The position numbers and the translations under genes were made by a program. A stretch of DNA of 48,500 bases from Glandiceps talaboti (lineage: Eukaryota > Hemichordata > Enteropneusta > Spengelidae). Location: NCBI RefSeq assembly GCF_964340395.1, contig NC_135571.1, forward strand, positions 5,515,453-5,563,952, in the 5' to 3' direction. Shown here piece by piece: positions 24,101 to 31,705 of this stretch; the first letter of the stretch is position 1, and each line of letters opens with the position of its first letter. The notes beneath the pieces were generated by a model. It was not told the DNA's origin. It did no database searches and saw nothing but the letters and a program-made list of their open reading frames with translations.

Positions 24101-27100
24101 CCCCTCCTCAATCTAATGGTGTAGACTCTTCTATGATAGAAATCACAGAGAACGAATTATTAACTCTAAGTAAAAGGTATGTAAACTATTACAATCAACA
24201 TCACCACTCCCCTCCTCAATCTAATGGTGTAGACTCTTCTATGATAGAAATCACAGAGAACGAATTATTAACTCTAAGTAAAAGGTATGTAAACTATTAC
24301 AGTCAACATCACCACCCCCTCCTCAAACTAATGCATTTCCTTTTTGATATTTGGTTTGTTAGAGGAAATTTTCAAATAACTTTAAATTTCATCTCTTTGT
24401 TTCAATAAATTTAGAATAATTAGAAGAACATGAGTATTGAAATCCTTAAAAACTAGAAATTGTAACATTTTATTAATACTTTGTAAATTTATATGAATCA
24501 TTGCATCAATGGTGTCAAGAATTTGACTGAATTCTCTCAACAGAATCGAAGAATCTGAGAAGACAAGATCAGAATTTGCACAAGACAATGCACAACTGGA
24601 TGTAAGTAGTAAACATTCTAATTCCTCCCTTCCCAATGTGCTCTCTAATGATAGCTAAATTTTGTTGTTGTGAGTCAAAATGATAAAAAACTGGCATTTC
24701 TTGTGAGTCACCACATACATGTAGTAAGCGAATGGGAACACCAAATTTTGGTATGTCAGTAGAAATTGTGTGCATCAGTAGTATGTCATAGGCACACTGC
24801 CCCTCCTTATTCACCCCATAACGTTGACAATGTTGTGATCTTAGCATCAATGAATGCCATTCTTTACTAGGGTCATACCAAATCTTCAAGGGTGAGGGGT
24901 TATGATACTATAGACCCTTACTATTTTCACTAACAGAAATTTTGCGATTTTACGTCTTCAGATAGTTCTCAGAAATTTATTTTTACTAATTACCAGATTA
25001 GTTTGGTTCATGTACATTTCATTGCGTTCATGTACAAGAAGGCATTTTAGTCACTACTTATTTTTACTAATTACCAGACTGGAACTCAACTTCATGTACA
25101 AGAAGGCATTTTAGTCACTATTTAATTTTGTGTTTTTGTTTCCCAGTGAAATAAGTGAAAATAAGTCTTTATTGAAAATTGTTCAGGTTTACAGTATAGT
25201 TTCTGAGGTGTAAATTTTGTGTAGCAATTATTAAATTAATAAACAGTTGTCTTTTTAGTCCCAATATTATTACTAACTTGATTTTTATAAAACATCCATT
25301 TCAATTATATATCTGACACTGTCATTGCATCTTCATCTGTCAATAACAATCTGTCTTTGATTTAAAAGAATGTCTTTATTTTGTCTTGCTAAAATGTTGC
25401 ATGCTGTCAAAGCTGTTATGGAAGCATTTAATTGGTCTAACACCTGACCTTTAACCTAGTAATATTTCAATTTGCATAAATTTGCATAACTATTTGCATA
25501 ACATAAATATGCACCATGTTCACAAAATATTTCATTCATACAACCTAATGATATACAAATGTATAATCAACAACATTAAGAAATTACGGCGATTTTGGCA
25601 AGGCAGATTTGTTCCAAAAATTCACGACAATTCTCTAAGAATAGTTTACTTTTCATTTTTTGATTGTAGAAAAAACATAAGAAGGGACAACATACATGCC
25701 ATGCTACAGTGAGTACTTTAGCTTGATTAGGAAAACTGAAAGTGGCTTTTTTCCCTCTTTGTTTCTGTCTTATTGATCTTTTGTCATACTTTGTTTGCCG
25801 TGATATAGATATCCTTCATATCCAAATTATCATTGTCATTTCAACATTGCTACACTATCTGCTTTGGCAACACTGTATCTGTAATTGCAACATTGTATTT
25901 GTCATTGTTACACTATCTTATTTGGCAACATTGTATCTGTCTTTGCAACACTGTATCTGTCTTTGCAACACTGTAGTAGCTGTTGCAACACTCATTCACC
26001 ACAGTGCTGTATCTATCATTACAGTGCTTCAGGTTTCATTTCACTGCTGTAACTAACTACACGTGTATTCCCAGTACTGTAGCATGTTGCAGCACTGCAT
26101 GTAGCTTTTATTGCAGTACTGTAGCTGTATTGCAGTCTGCACTGTAAAAACTGTTTTCATGACAGTGTTAATACACCCTGATACTTGCCTGTACTGTAAT
26201 TGCAGCTTTGTAATTAGTATTGCAGTGCTGTACCATTGTTTGTATGTTGCTTCAAGAATCCAGAATTTTAAATATGTTCCTTGCCCCAAAATCTGCAAGA
26301 TATCACAACTAAATTTTTTTTGTGGGGTGGGGAGGGGGGGGGGGGGGCATTTCACTGCCATCTGTAAATGTTAGCCTAGTAGTTACTGGTATATGCAGTG
26401 TCTTTTAGAATGGAGAACTTTAGATTTTACTTAAATACCAAACTTAGCTAAAAATACTGCTAGGCATACAAAAGTAACAGAAAAACACTGGTAAGGAGGA
26501 ACCCATGGTAAAAAAATGACTGGTAACTCAGATGGATCTTATCTACTTTATTACTCTTAATAAAAACACTAGTAGGGAACTTTAACGAAATCAGAGGTGA
26601 ATTTGCTACCTTTATTAAAAGGGAACTTTGGTAAAATGACTAGGAAACTTAGATGTATTAACCCACTGCCACCATCAACAGAAACACTGGTAGGGAACTT
26701 CAACAAAATCAGAGGTGAATTGACTCCATGTACCTTTATTAAAAGGGAACTTTGGTAAAACTTGCCTTGGAAACTTAGATGTATTTTATACCTACTGCCA
26801 CCATTAACAGAATCACTAGCAGGGAACTTGAATGAAATGTGAGGGGGACTTACCACCCTCAAATTTTACCCATGCAAAATGACTGGGGAACCAAGGTATT
26901 ACTACAGCACTGGCAATATCATTGTTACATCAATAATACTTGGGATAGCATACACCTAAGAAATGATATCACATTGGGATGTCTTCCTATCACGGTACAA
27001 ATACAAATATAACAAGACGCATGACTTTTTGGTGATTACAACATCAAGCAATACTTAGTGGGATACTAAAATAAAGTGTTTTCTTTGGGTATTGTCTTCT

Positions 27101-29807
27101 TAATGTGGCCATATGGATGAGGATTGGATATTTATTTTGGATTTATAAAACAATTTTATCATGGCTTCATACTTGAAAAATAAACATGACACAACATAAT
27201 AAGTCTGTGTGTGTGACTCAATACATTGCAAAAAAGCTTCTAAATGTAGTATGTTATTGTACGTACAATATCATACATTTTAGACGTTTATTATGATTTT
27301 ACAATGTATTGAGTTACAAGTCACATTGATTTTTCAAGTAGGAAGCCATGATAAAATTGTTTTATAAATTAAAAAATCCAAAATGAATATTCAATCCTCA
27401 TCCATATGACCACGTCAATATGGTGTCGTCATTTGAAGCTGAGTCATTCATAATGTGTTTTCCATAATTTCTGTTGTACATTTATTTTACAAACACGACT
27501 GTTTTTGAAATGAAGAAACTAACTTTTCAGGAAACTTGAAAATATTCATTGTTTTCTTTGTCTTGTAGTCTGCACTTCAGAAAGAACGTGAACACAGATT
27601 ACAACTGGAGGAGCAAGTAACACAGTTACAGGAACAGTTACGATTGGAAGAAAGTCAACCACCAAGACCACCACATAAAGAATTCCTACTAACTATAGAC
27701 CCTGAAGATGAACGAGAACCTATGTTACGTACAAGACAAACAAGTTATACACTTAGTAAGTATTAAAGGGGGTACAAGCTGACTTTATGTGTGTTTGGAT
27801 GTAGTTTATACTGCACATTTAAAGGTACTCACAGTATTGTACTTTACTGGAGCACACTTAACCATCACTTGCAATAGGGAACTTGCAAACCCGCCATGTT
27901 GAATGTTGCATCATGGGAAATGTGATAATAAATACTCATCAATTAGCATTATAAACAATGTTGATACATTGTTTGTAACCACGAATGATCAATTCATAGT
28001 TACCCTGATCTTTGTGGGAGGTTTATTTTATCGGTAGCTCCATATTAGGTATTACGATAGCCTCAGATAATCCCATAATCCTTTGCGTCTGAGCATGCTC
28101 AGTCTGGATTACAAGTTCCCTATTGACTGAACTCAAACCTAGTATTAAGATATAACTCCTAAAATGATCTGATGGTGTAATTTATCATACATATCAAAAA
28201 ATGTTCAGGAAATCCATAATATGCAATCAACTGTTCTAACAACACCAGACGACAATTTCAATGTTATAGAAGACATGCATTGGCTTTAAAAATCATTTTA
28301 AAATAGTTTAATTTAGGTTATTGTTTAAGTATTTTCACTTGAGTAAAAAGCTTGTATCCCTGAATTTTATGGGTCGCTGTAGAATTAGAATTTTAGAGAA
28401 TCCGATCAGCTGGAAAATACAAGTGACCCAAGGGACTCTATCTCTGTGAGTGAACGGCAGGTAGGGACAAAGCCTGCATGTCAAGTTAGTTCCAGCTGAG
28501 TAAAGAATAGTTATGGTTGAGTGACAAAAATAATACATTATACACTGAAATATTATGGGATGATAATTTTTATATCTGCTCAAGCAGAATTTATGAAAAT
28601 TCTTGATCATTTTTAGAATTTCCTTTCTAGTATGTGCACTGCAGATTTGATGACATAGACATGCATTGTTGTGAGATAGAAGAAAATGAATCACATATTA
28701 ACTGTTTGAATGTGTACAATTTGGTTTGTGTTTGGTATACTTGTTATAAAGTAATTACATTGTATGTATATGTATGATAAGTAACATGTATGTTTTGCGT
28801 TGTTTTCAGCTCGCAACGTCAACTCATTTACAACGCAATTCAAACGATGGCTACGTGGACGAAGGTTAGTCAAATATGTTTCTTTAAGTACACATAAGGT
28901 ATAAATATCAGTCTCATCAAATGTATATACTGAAAGTGCAAGTGAATATTAACAGAGCATTTGCAAACTAAAGTTACATTTCTTGGCCACACCACTAGAG
29001 GTCGCTGTTCAAACGAAAAGCTTTACATTTCTTGATTACATCACTAGAGGGCACTGTTCACATGGAAGGATTCAGTACAAGACCGACTGTGCATTGTAGT
29101 TGATGTGTGCATACAGCATCTTTCAATGAAAAAGTCTTTGTTTGAAATGTTGGTCAATTTAAGGCTTTTTACGGACTATTTATACTGGAAATTTTTTTGT
29201 GTAGTGCAAGGCTTTTCGTCACGTAGCTTATAATTTTCTTTCTTCGATACCAGATTGTACGTTATGGAGATGAGTCTACAATTCTCGTTACCTGAAATAG
29301 AATTTGACCACCGAGGCGCGTCACAAAAAAAACAATTGTTCAAGATTATGACATGACTTCCCTTCCCATGTGTTACACATGCATAGATGCACTAGAGAAT
29401 AAGTCAACGTTCTTGTTCTATTTTGACCCTCTAACTTGAGGTGAAATGCTATTACAGGTACTGAGAATAAGTCAACCTTCTTGTTCTATTTTGACCCTCT
29501 AACATGAGGTAAAATACTATTACAGATACTGAGTTAATAAGTCAACCTTCTTGTTCTATTTTGACCCTCTAACTTGAAGTAAAATTCTATCACAGGTACT
29601 GAGAATTTCTCATAATCTGCCTATATTGTAATGCAATATATATTATGAACATCGTTTTTGATGCCACTAACTTGACATATTTTGTGTTCTTTTTTCAGTA
29701 ACTACTGTTATCGCCTGCTACGTACAAGACCAAACTTCCGTGTTATGATGCTACTCTACTTCCTAACCATCCATGTATTTCTGTTTGTGTTATTTATGAA
29801 CTGTTAA
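3035..29807 (+). CDS. GOLGB1: Giantin-like golgin, 3' part of gene (13 exons, spliced)
   Basis: Golgins are long coiled-coil tethers that capture vesicles and hold cisternae together; giantin is anchored in the Golgi by a C-terminal membrane segment. Join: 3035-3152, 3804-3934, 5414-5599, 8370-8520, 9870-10045, 10741-10884, 11955-21292, 22702-22930, 24028-24176, 24544-24601, 27569-27755, 28810-28864, 29699-29807. Every junction is GT-AG, the phases match, and the total is 11,031 nt (3,676 residues plus stop). The product is rich in Glu, Gln, Lys and Leu with heptad spacing nearly throughout. Near the end come Pro-rich linkers, a basic stretch, then a membrane segment at about residues 3656-3674 with Tyr and His four residues apart, as in giantin, CASP and golgin-84. 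Human giantin is about 3,260 residues, so the size fits. No start codon is visible; the first exon here begins in phase 0, so earlier exons lie upstream. The identity rests on architecture and tail, not on alignment; another tail-anchored golgin is the main alternative. Confidence 0.75.
3153..3803 (+). other. Golgin intron, no other feature seen
   Basis: Bounded by GTATGT and TTTTTACAG. AT-rich with nothing recognisable inside. Confidence 0.75.
3804..3934 (+). CDS. GOLGB1: Golgin exon b
   Basis: The acceptor is CACTTTTTACAG and the donor is CAG|GTAGGG at 3935. It completes the Ala codon and continues as a coiled coil containing EQLSEERERLKETLQEIKEE. It ends in phase 0. Confidence 0.82.
4551..4829. 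mobile_element. Inverted-repeat element, family C, copy 1
   Basis: The left end TTAAAGGGGCACAACCTATG matches the reverse complement of the right end (ATAAAGTGGCACAAGCTGAG). No coding capacity, so a MITE-like element. A second, interrupted copy lies at 27763-28361. Both share internal blocks such as CAATCAACTGTTC and ATAGAAGAC. Confidence 0.7.
5161..5214. repeat. 18-bp tandem repeat, three copies
   Basis: GGTGGCCATATTGGATTT starts at 5161, 5179 and 5197 without mismatch until the last two bases. Confidence 0.95.
5414..5599 (+). CDS. GOLGB1: Golgin exon c
   Basis: The acceptor is CTGTTCTCTCAG and the donor is CTC|GTAAGT at 5600. The exon is exactly 62 codons, phase 0 to 0, coiled coil opening MLVDFKEKEDNLKQCHQQES. 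A second GTAAGT inside it (5537) is a possible alternative donor, but the reading frame keeps its coiled-coil character beyond it, so I use the later one. Confidence 0.8.
5903..6360. repeat. ~97-bp minisatellite, about five copies
   Basis: Units carrying TTAGCAACTGGAAG, then CACCAGCCCTATGTTAACAC, begin near 5905, 6005, 6096, 6199 and 6297 with moderate divergence. It lies inside the intron 5600-8369. Confidence 0.88.
6770..8340. repeat. 51-bp minisatellite, about 30 copies
   Basis: The unit reads CTCAGTGTCCCTGTTACCTT, GTTCAGAGAGAACACAG and AAATTACAAGAGGG, total 51 bp. Since 51 is a multiple of 3 and the unit lacks stops in several frames, long artificial frames arise on both strands (up to 616 codons). 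Variants recur in blocks. Two shortened units (near 7748 and 7878) lack the middle of the motif. Poly-G runs of 10 (7103-7112) and 19 (8282-8300) replace the AGAGGG end in two units. Confidence 0.95.
8370..8520 (+). CDS. GOLGB1: Golgin exon d
   Basis: The acceptor is CTTTCCATTGTTACAG, directly after the 51-bp minisatellite, and the donor is G|GTAAGT at 8521. It encodes 50 codons plus one base (AAQNDTIDSMKESMTQLQEM and on), phase 0 to 1. An inverted-repeat element sits 24 nt beyond the donor. Confidence 0.82.
8545..8993. mobile_element. Inverted-repeat element, family A, copy 1 (Harbinger-like ends)
   Basis: 449 bp. The left end GGGACGACTGCACAATGTCA matches the reverse complement of the right end (GGGTTGATTGCACAATGTCA), and the match continues to about 35 bp. 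Flanked by TAA on both sides (8542-8544 and 8994-8996), a 3-bp target duplication as in PIF/Harbinger elements. No transposase frame, so a MITE. Confidence 0.82.
8997..9340 (+). other. Intron sequence without recognised features
   Basis: Part of the intron 8521-9869, between the family A element and the 68-bp array; AT-rich and unique as far as I can see. Confidence 0.6.
9350..9840. repeat. 68-bp minisatellite, about seven copies
   Basis: The unit contains GAGAATAAGTCAACCTTCTT, GTTCTATTTTGACCCTCTAG and ATTACAGGTACT; starts are spaced exactly 68 bp (for example 9421 and 9489). The same unit recurs in another intron at 29398-29604. Confidence 0.95.
9870..10045 (+). CDS. GOLGB1: Golgin exon e
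   Basis: The acceptor is TTTGTTTGATAG and the donor is CAG|GTGAGT at 10046. The first two bases complete a Gly codon (G|GA); then LESSQEELKTEVQSLLNKIE follows. It ends in phase 0. A 68-bp array stops just before the acceptor and a 38-bp array begins just after the donor. Confidence 0.82.
10060..10530. repeat. 38-bp minisatellite, about eleven copies
   Basis: The unit is TAATGCCATACATGTTTTTT then CACTATCACAACACACTG. It begins about 15 nt past the donor of exon e. Confidence 0.93.
10741..10884 (+). CDS. GOLGB1: Golgin exon f
   Basis: The acceptor is TTTTTGTAATGCAG and the donor is ACAG|GTACTC at 10885. It is 48 codons, phase 0 to 0, opening ENLDQLGGQKTSLEERIEEL, a coiled coil. Confidence 0.82.
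10885..11954 (+). other. Golgin intron before the giant exon
   Basis: Bounded by GTACTC and TTTTTTCAG. AT-rich. One possible hairpin lies at about 11629-11676 (CCCTTAGTATTTTCTTT against AAAGAAAATATTAGGG). Nothing else recognised. Confidence 0.7.
11955..21292 (+). CDS. GOLGB1: Golgin giant exon g (9,338 nt)
   Basis: A single uninterrupted reading frame of 3,112 codons plus two bases. The acceptor is TTTTCTTTTTTCAG (11941-11954) and the donor is AG|GTAAGT at 21293. The frame stays open a little upstream of the exon, but those codons are intron; the first exon residues are SNNSESLENELESVRRQLSE. It encodes coiled coil from end to end with no recognisable globular domain. Embedded tandem repeats are a 43-residue unit (17133-17440), an 11-residue unit (19032-19130) and a 14-residue unit (19581-19790). 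It ends in phase 2; AG plus G of the next exon gives Arg. Very large exons encoding most of the rod are known for giantin. Confidence 0.9.
17133..17440 (+). repeat. 129-bp in-frame coding repeat (43 residues)
   Basis: Inside exon g. Units start at 17133, 17262 and 17391 (LQEKLD, FIKQLQEE, IVKKEEE, QKE in order); the third is partial. 129 bp is exactly 43 codons. Confidence 0.92.
19032..19130 (+). repeat. 33-bp in-frame coding repeat (11 residues, three copies)
   Basis: Inside exon g. EEKELMEKAMT repeats at 19032, 19065 and 19098, an exact 11-residue (hendecad) period. Confidence 0.93.
19581..19790 (+). repeat. 42-bp in-frame coding repeat (14 residues, five copies)
   Basis: Inside exon g. 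SELEISQTEKRDLR-type units start at 19581, 19623, 19665, 19707 and 19749. Fourteen residues is two heptads, so the register of the coiled coil is kept. Confidence 0.95.
21801..22157. mobile_element. Inverted-repeat element, family B, copy 1
   Basis: The left end TTAAAGTGACCATATGGATG and the reverse complement of the right end (TTAAAGTGGCCATATGGATG) match; similarity extends about 85 bp inward, through CATGGCTTCCTACTT. TTAA lies at both edges. The centre holds a TTGTACGTACAA palindrome. No coding frame. Confidence 0.82.
22203..22625. mobile_element. Inverted-repeat element, family A, copy 2
   Basis: 423 bp, ends GGGACGATCACACAGTGTCA and reverse complement GGGACGGTCGCACAATATCA. The interior matches copy 1 in order (CATTTAGG, AAAGCCCCCTCCCC, CCAGAAACCCAGCA, CATCTCAGTAGTAAATAC). 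Flanking triplets are TTT and TTA, an imperfect target duplication. Confidence 0.8.
22702..22930 (+). CDS. GOLGB1: Golgin exon h
   Basis: The acceptor is TTATCTTCCATAG and the donor is ACAG|GTAAGT at 22931. It opens VQELTMQLAKVVEERNNLSI and closes with a Gln/Pro-rich stretch (LAEPYQPQVQSRPSQVQSYE). Its last 120 nt plus 5 nt of intron are tandemly repeated downstream, so the donor recurs at 23054, 23179, 23303 and 23429. The first donor is chosen because reading past it meets TAG after two codons. Confidence 0.8.
22811..23440. repeat. ~125-bp tandem repeat spanning an exon-intron junction, five copies
   Basis: The unit begins in exon h (TTAGACCTTCAAAACC) and ends five bases into the intron (CAGATACAGGTAAG). 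Donor-like sites fall at 22931, 23054, 23179, 23303 and 23429, spaced 123-126 bp. Later copies carry indels and a one-base insertion that break the frame. Confidence 0.93.
23500..23895. repeat. 42-bp (2 x 21) minisatellite resembling exon h coding sequence
   Basis: Alternating 21-bp half units CAAGTACTACCTTATCAACC and AAAGTACTGTCATATCAACC from about 23701, more degenerate before that. The phrase CTTATCAACCCCAAGT also occurs in exon h. The plus frame reads YQPQVLPYQPKVLS repeatedly, but no splice sites frame it. Confidence 0.88.
24028..24176 (+). CDS. GOLGB1: Golgin exon i (possible longer form to 24284)
   Basis: The acceptor is TTCTTGATGCAG and the donor is AAAAG|GTATGT at 24177. It encodes VEEPIIESAAVMTLDAVPLQ, a Pro run, then SMIEITENELLTLSKR, phase 0 to 2. 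The second half is repeated with a 108-bp period, giving an identical donor at 24285. The frame between the two donors is open, so the longer exon would add 36 residues and keep the phase. I cannot tell which form is used. Confidence 0.78.
24083..24340. repeat. 108-bp tandem repeat spanning the exon i donor, 2.4 copies
   Basis: ATCAACACCGCCACCCCCTC onward through AAAAGGTATGTAAACTATTA repeats with a 108-bp period; the third copy stops after CCTCCTCAAACTAATG. 108 bp is 36 codons and the frame is open through both copies. Confidence 0.93.
24544..24601 (+). CDS. GOLGB1: Golgin exon j
   Basis: The acceptor is ATTCTCTCAACAG and the donor is GAT|GTAAGT at 24602. AG plus A completes Arg, then IEESEKTRSEFAQDNAQLD follows. 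It is short (58 nt) and ends in phase 0. Confidence 0.75.
24635..24798. mobile_element. Short inverted-repeat element, family D, copy 1
   Basis: 164 bp, closely matching 44389-44557 (AATTTTGTTGTTGT, AACTGGCATTTCTTGTGAGT, ACACCAAATTTTGG). Ends resemble AATGTGCTCTC and its complement; the terminal repeat is only about 12 bp. Confidence 0.65.
25850..26240. repeat. Degenerate 17-22-bp repeat (TTGCAACACTGTATCTG)
   Basis: Variants of TTTGCAACACTGTATCTGTC recur about every 17-22 bp, drifting to ATTGCAGTACTGTAGCTG in the second half. Confidence 0.8.
26470..26860. repeat. ~120-bp tandem repeat, about three to four copies
   Basis: Blocks ACACTAGTAGGGAACTT, AAATCAGAGGTGAATT, CCTTTATTAAAAGGGAACTT and CACTGCCACCAT recur in order with a period of roughly 120 bp. 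Confidence 0.85.
27105..27413. mobile_element. Inverted-repeat element, family B, copy 2
   Basis: Ends GTGGCCATATGGATGAGGAT and reverse complement GTGGTCATATGGATGAGGAT, with the same long arms (CATGGCTTC, TTGATTTTTCAAGTAGGAAG) and the same TTGTACGTACAA centre as copy 1. Confidence 0.82.
27569..27755 (+). CDS. GOLGB1: Golgin exon k
   Basis: The acceptor is TTTGTCTTGTAG and the donor is A|GTAAGT at 27756. The last coiled-coil piece (SALQKEREHRLQLEEQVTQL) is followed by a Pro-rich linker and an acidic-then-basic stretch (DPEDEREPMLRTRQTSYTL). It ends in phase 1. An inverted-repeat element starts 7 nt past the donor boundary. Confidence 0.82.
27763..28361. mobile_element. Inverted-repeat element, family C, copy 2, interrupted
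   Basis: The left end TTAAAGGGGGTACAAGCTGA pairs with the right-end reverse complement (AGGGATACAAGCTT). The inner right half matches copy 1 (CAATCAACTGTTC, ATAGAAGAC, TTTTCACTTG). A separate element (27872-28125) is nested in the left half. It starts 7 nt beyond the donor boundary of exon k. Confidence 0.65.
27872..28125. mobile_element. Nested 254-bp inverted-repeat element
   Basis: The left end CAATAGGGAACTTGCAA matches the reverse complement of the right end (CAATAGGGAACTTGTAA) at 16 of 17 bases. The block is absent from family C copy 1, which supports a later insertion. Confidence 0.72.
28810..28864 (+). CDS. GOLGB1: Golgin exon l
   Basis: The acceptor is GTTGTTTTCAG and the donor is AG|GTTAGT at 28865. 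A plus CT gives Thr; then RNVNSFTTQFKRWLRGR follows, the basic segment on the cytosolic side of the membrane anchor. It is 55 nt and ends in phase 2. Confidence 0.78.
28985..29060. promoter_or_regulatory. Two tandem CTCF-core-like motifs
   Basis: CCACTAGAGGTCG (28992) and TCACTAGAGGGCA (29041) each match 12 of 13 positions of the CTCF core consensus CCASYAGRKGGCR. They lie in two copies of a ~50-bp repeat (TTACATTTCTTG...). Binding is untested. Confidence 0.35.
29398..29604. repeat. 68-bp minisatellite, three copies (second locus)
   Basis: Same unit and same orientation as 9350-9840 (GAATAAGTCAACCTTCTTGT, TTTTGACCCTCTAAC, TATTACAGGTACTGAG), here in the intron before the last golgin exon. Confidence 0.93.
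29699..29807 (+). CDS. GOLGB1: Golgin terminal exon m with membrane anchor
   Basis: The acceptor is CTTTTTTCAG. AG plus T gives Ser, then a basic stretch (RLLRTRPNFR), the hydrophobic segment MMLLYFLTIHVFLFVLFM, and a stop after Asn-Cys (TAA at 29805). Tyr and His within the membrane segment are separated by four residues, a pattern reported as shared by giantin, CASP and golgin-84 (established knowledge). The lumenal tail is only a few residues, as expected of a tail-anchored golgin. Confidence 0.85.
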
Positions 29808-29989
29808 AGGTTAGCTTTACTCTGAGTATTAACATCTTGCCAAAACTTTTAATGTTAGATTCCCTCCAAATATTACAGTACAGTTTCATGAAAAAAACCA
29901 ACAACATAGAGACTGCATTTTTGCTAAAATCTTGATGTTGGTTTTTTCATAAATGATATGTAGCTTTTTTTGCATGGATGTTCTCCTGT

Positions 29990-30530
29990 TGGTTTCCTGT
30001 AAAAAATCACACATTGATACTTTCCTTCCAAAAGATTGGCTAAATGTCTGCTGAATTTGTTACGTCATTTTTCTTGCAAAGGATTTTGATAACTATTTGC
30101 TAAATTCTCCCACCCAAAAGACAAAGACAGCCCTGCCAAATTCTTTAGATTGGTCTTCTGCCAAAGTAGACACAGGTAGTCTGCCAAAGTTGTGATTCTT
30201 GTTTCCTTCCGAATATTTAACACTTTCCCTCCAAAAGACATGGGTCAGTCTTTCTGTCAAAATATTCATATTGGCTCCCGCCAAAAATGGCAAAGACAGG
30301 ACCGCTAAATTCTGTATGTTGGTTTTCTGAAAGACACAGGTTTTCTGCAAATGTTGTAATGTTTACTGCACTTTCCCACCAAAAGACATGAGCAGATATA
30401 TTATCAAAATCATACTGTTGGTTTCCCGCCAAAAGACATCAACAGACCAAAGTCTTAAAATTGGTTTCCCACCAAAAACATCAGCTGATATATTGTCAAA
30501 ATCCAAAATTGTTTCTCGACCAATTCTGTA
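29990..30530. repeat. Highly degenerate ~60-bp repeat in the golgin 3' UTR
   Basis: Phrases such as TTGGTTTCCCGCCAAAAGAC, TCTGCCAAAGT and ACAGACCAAAG recur irregularly. The units are old and diverged. Confidence 0.6.
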
Positions 30531-31705
30531 AGTGAAAGTCTGTTCCTTCCAAATATTTGACAACTTTACATCTTCATACAGTCAAAGATATTTGCTAACA
30601 ACCAATTTAGAGAACATCCTTACATTAGAAAAATATTTTTTCACCATGCAGGTGATAAAAATGTCTTGTCATCAGCATTTTTCTTCTCAGTTTCCTTACA
30701 TTTTTTTAGATTACAATTAATAACTGGACATTTTGAATTAGCTTTCTTCCAAAAAAATACGTCAATTAGAAAATTATTTACAAAATTTTTGAAAATGTTT
30801 GAATCTCACAAACAATGAAATTTTCAAATAATATTCAGACAACAAAAACATCTATATTCTTATGGTGCTAAATATTGGAGATCCATTGACAAAAAACAGT
30901 CAAAATTATCTTGCTGCTGCACAGTTTTTGTGTGTGTTGTGAATGAAAACTTTAAATATTTCTTTTTTGAATTATTAACAAAATACCTTCATTGTGTTTC
31001 ACTCTGAAAGACAACAGGTATTGATGCTGATGTAAAACTCTTTCTGATTGGCTATTGGAGAGAAATATCTAAGTATTGAAGAGTCTCAGCCAATCAGGTT
31101 CTACATAATTTATTGTAATATAATGATATATTAATATTTGAATCAAGAAGTGAACTGTAAGTAAAAAAGTGAATTATTATATTGTCAAAATATTATCGTC
31201 TAAAGATTTAATAATTTACCACGAGTTGTCTTTTGTTGAAGTCGTATGATTTAGTTTGTTGCATTCAAAGGTCAAAGGTCAAGTATTGCATAAAAATATG
31301 AAATTTTGAGAGACATGTATGGTATTTATTATAATTAATGTGAAGTTTTATGTCAAAATAACTACGTTGAACTTTGAACTTTACTGAACTTTGGATGCAA
31401 ACTTTGCACCAAAATACAACTTTCTGATGATTTGAAAAGTGAATGACGATTTGCGTGAAGATGAACTAAATGTGTTTGTTGTTCTTCACTTTTTATTTGT
31501 CTTCACAATTCATAAAATCACCATTTTTTGGCCTTTTGTTGTCAAGAAAAAATTTGACAGCGAAATATCAAACTAGACACAAAACTCAGTAAAGTGATTA
31601 TTTTGAACAAATTTATCAAAGGAACAGAAGCCTACATACAGTTCAATAAAGAATTGAGGATTGTAGGACAATGGTTTGACTGGATGATAGGTACACATTT
31701 GTATA

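Larger units (their letters stand above)
24602..27568 (+). other. Golgin intron (2.97 kb), repeat-rich
   Basis: Bounded by GTAAGT and TCTTGTAG. Contains a family D element, a two-copy ~81-bp repeat (24979-25140), CAACACTGTATCTG-type repeats (25850-26240), a poly-G tract (26326-26347), a ~125-bp repeat (26470-26860) and a family B element. No further exon is supported. Confidence 0.75.

Noticed and set aside
25660-25712. Candidate extra golgin exon after GATTGTAG
   Set aside because: The downstream end reads CTACAGTGAGTA, which lacks a GT donor right after a plausible codon end, and the peptide is not coiled coil. Neighbouring exons already join in phase.
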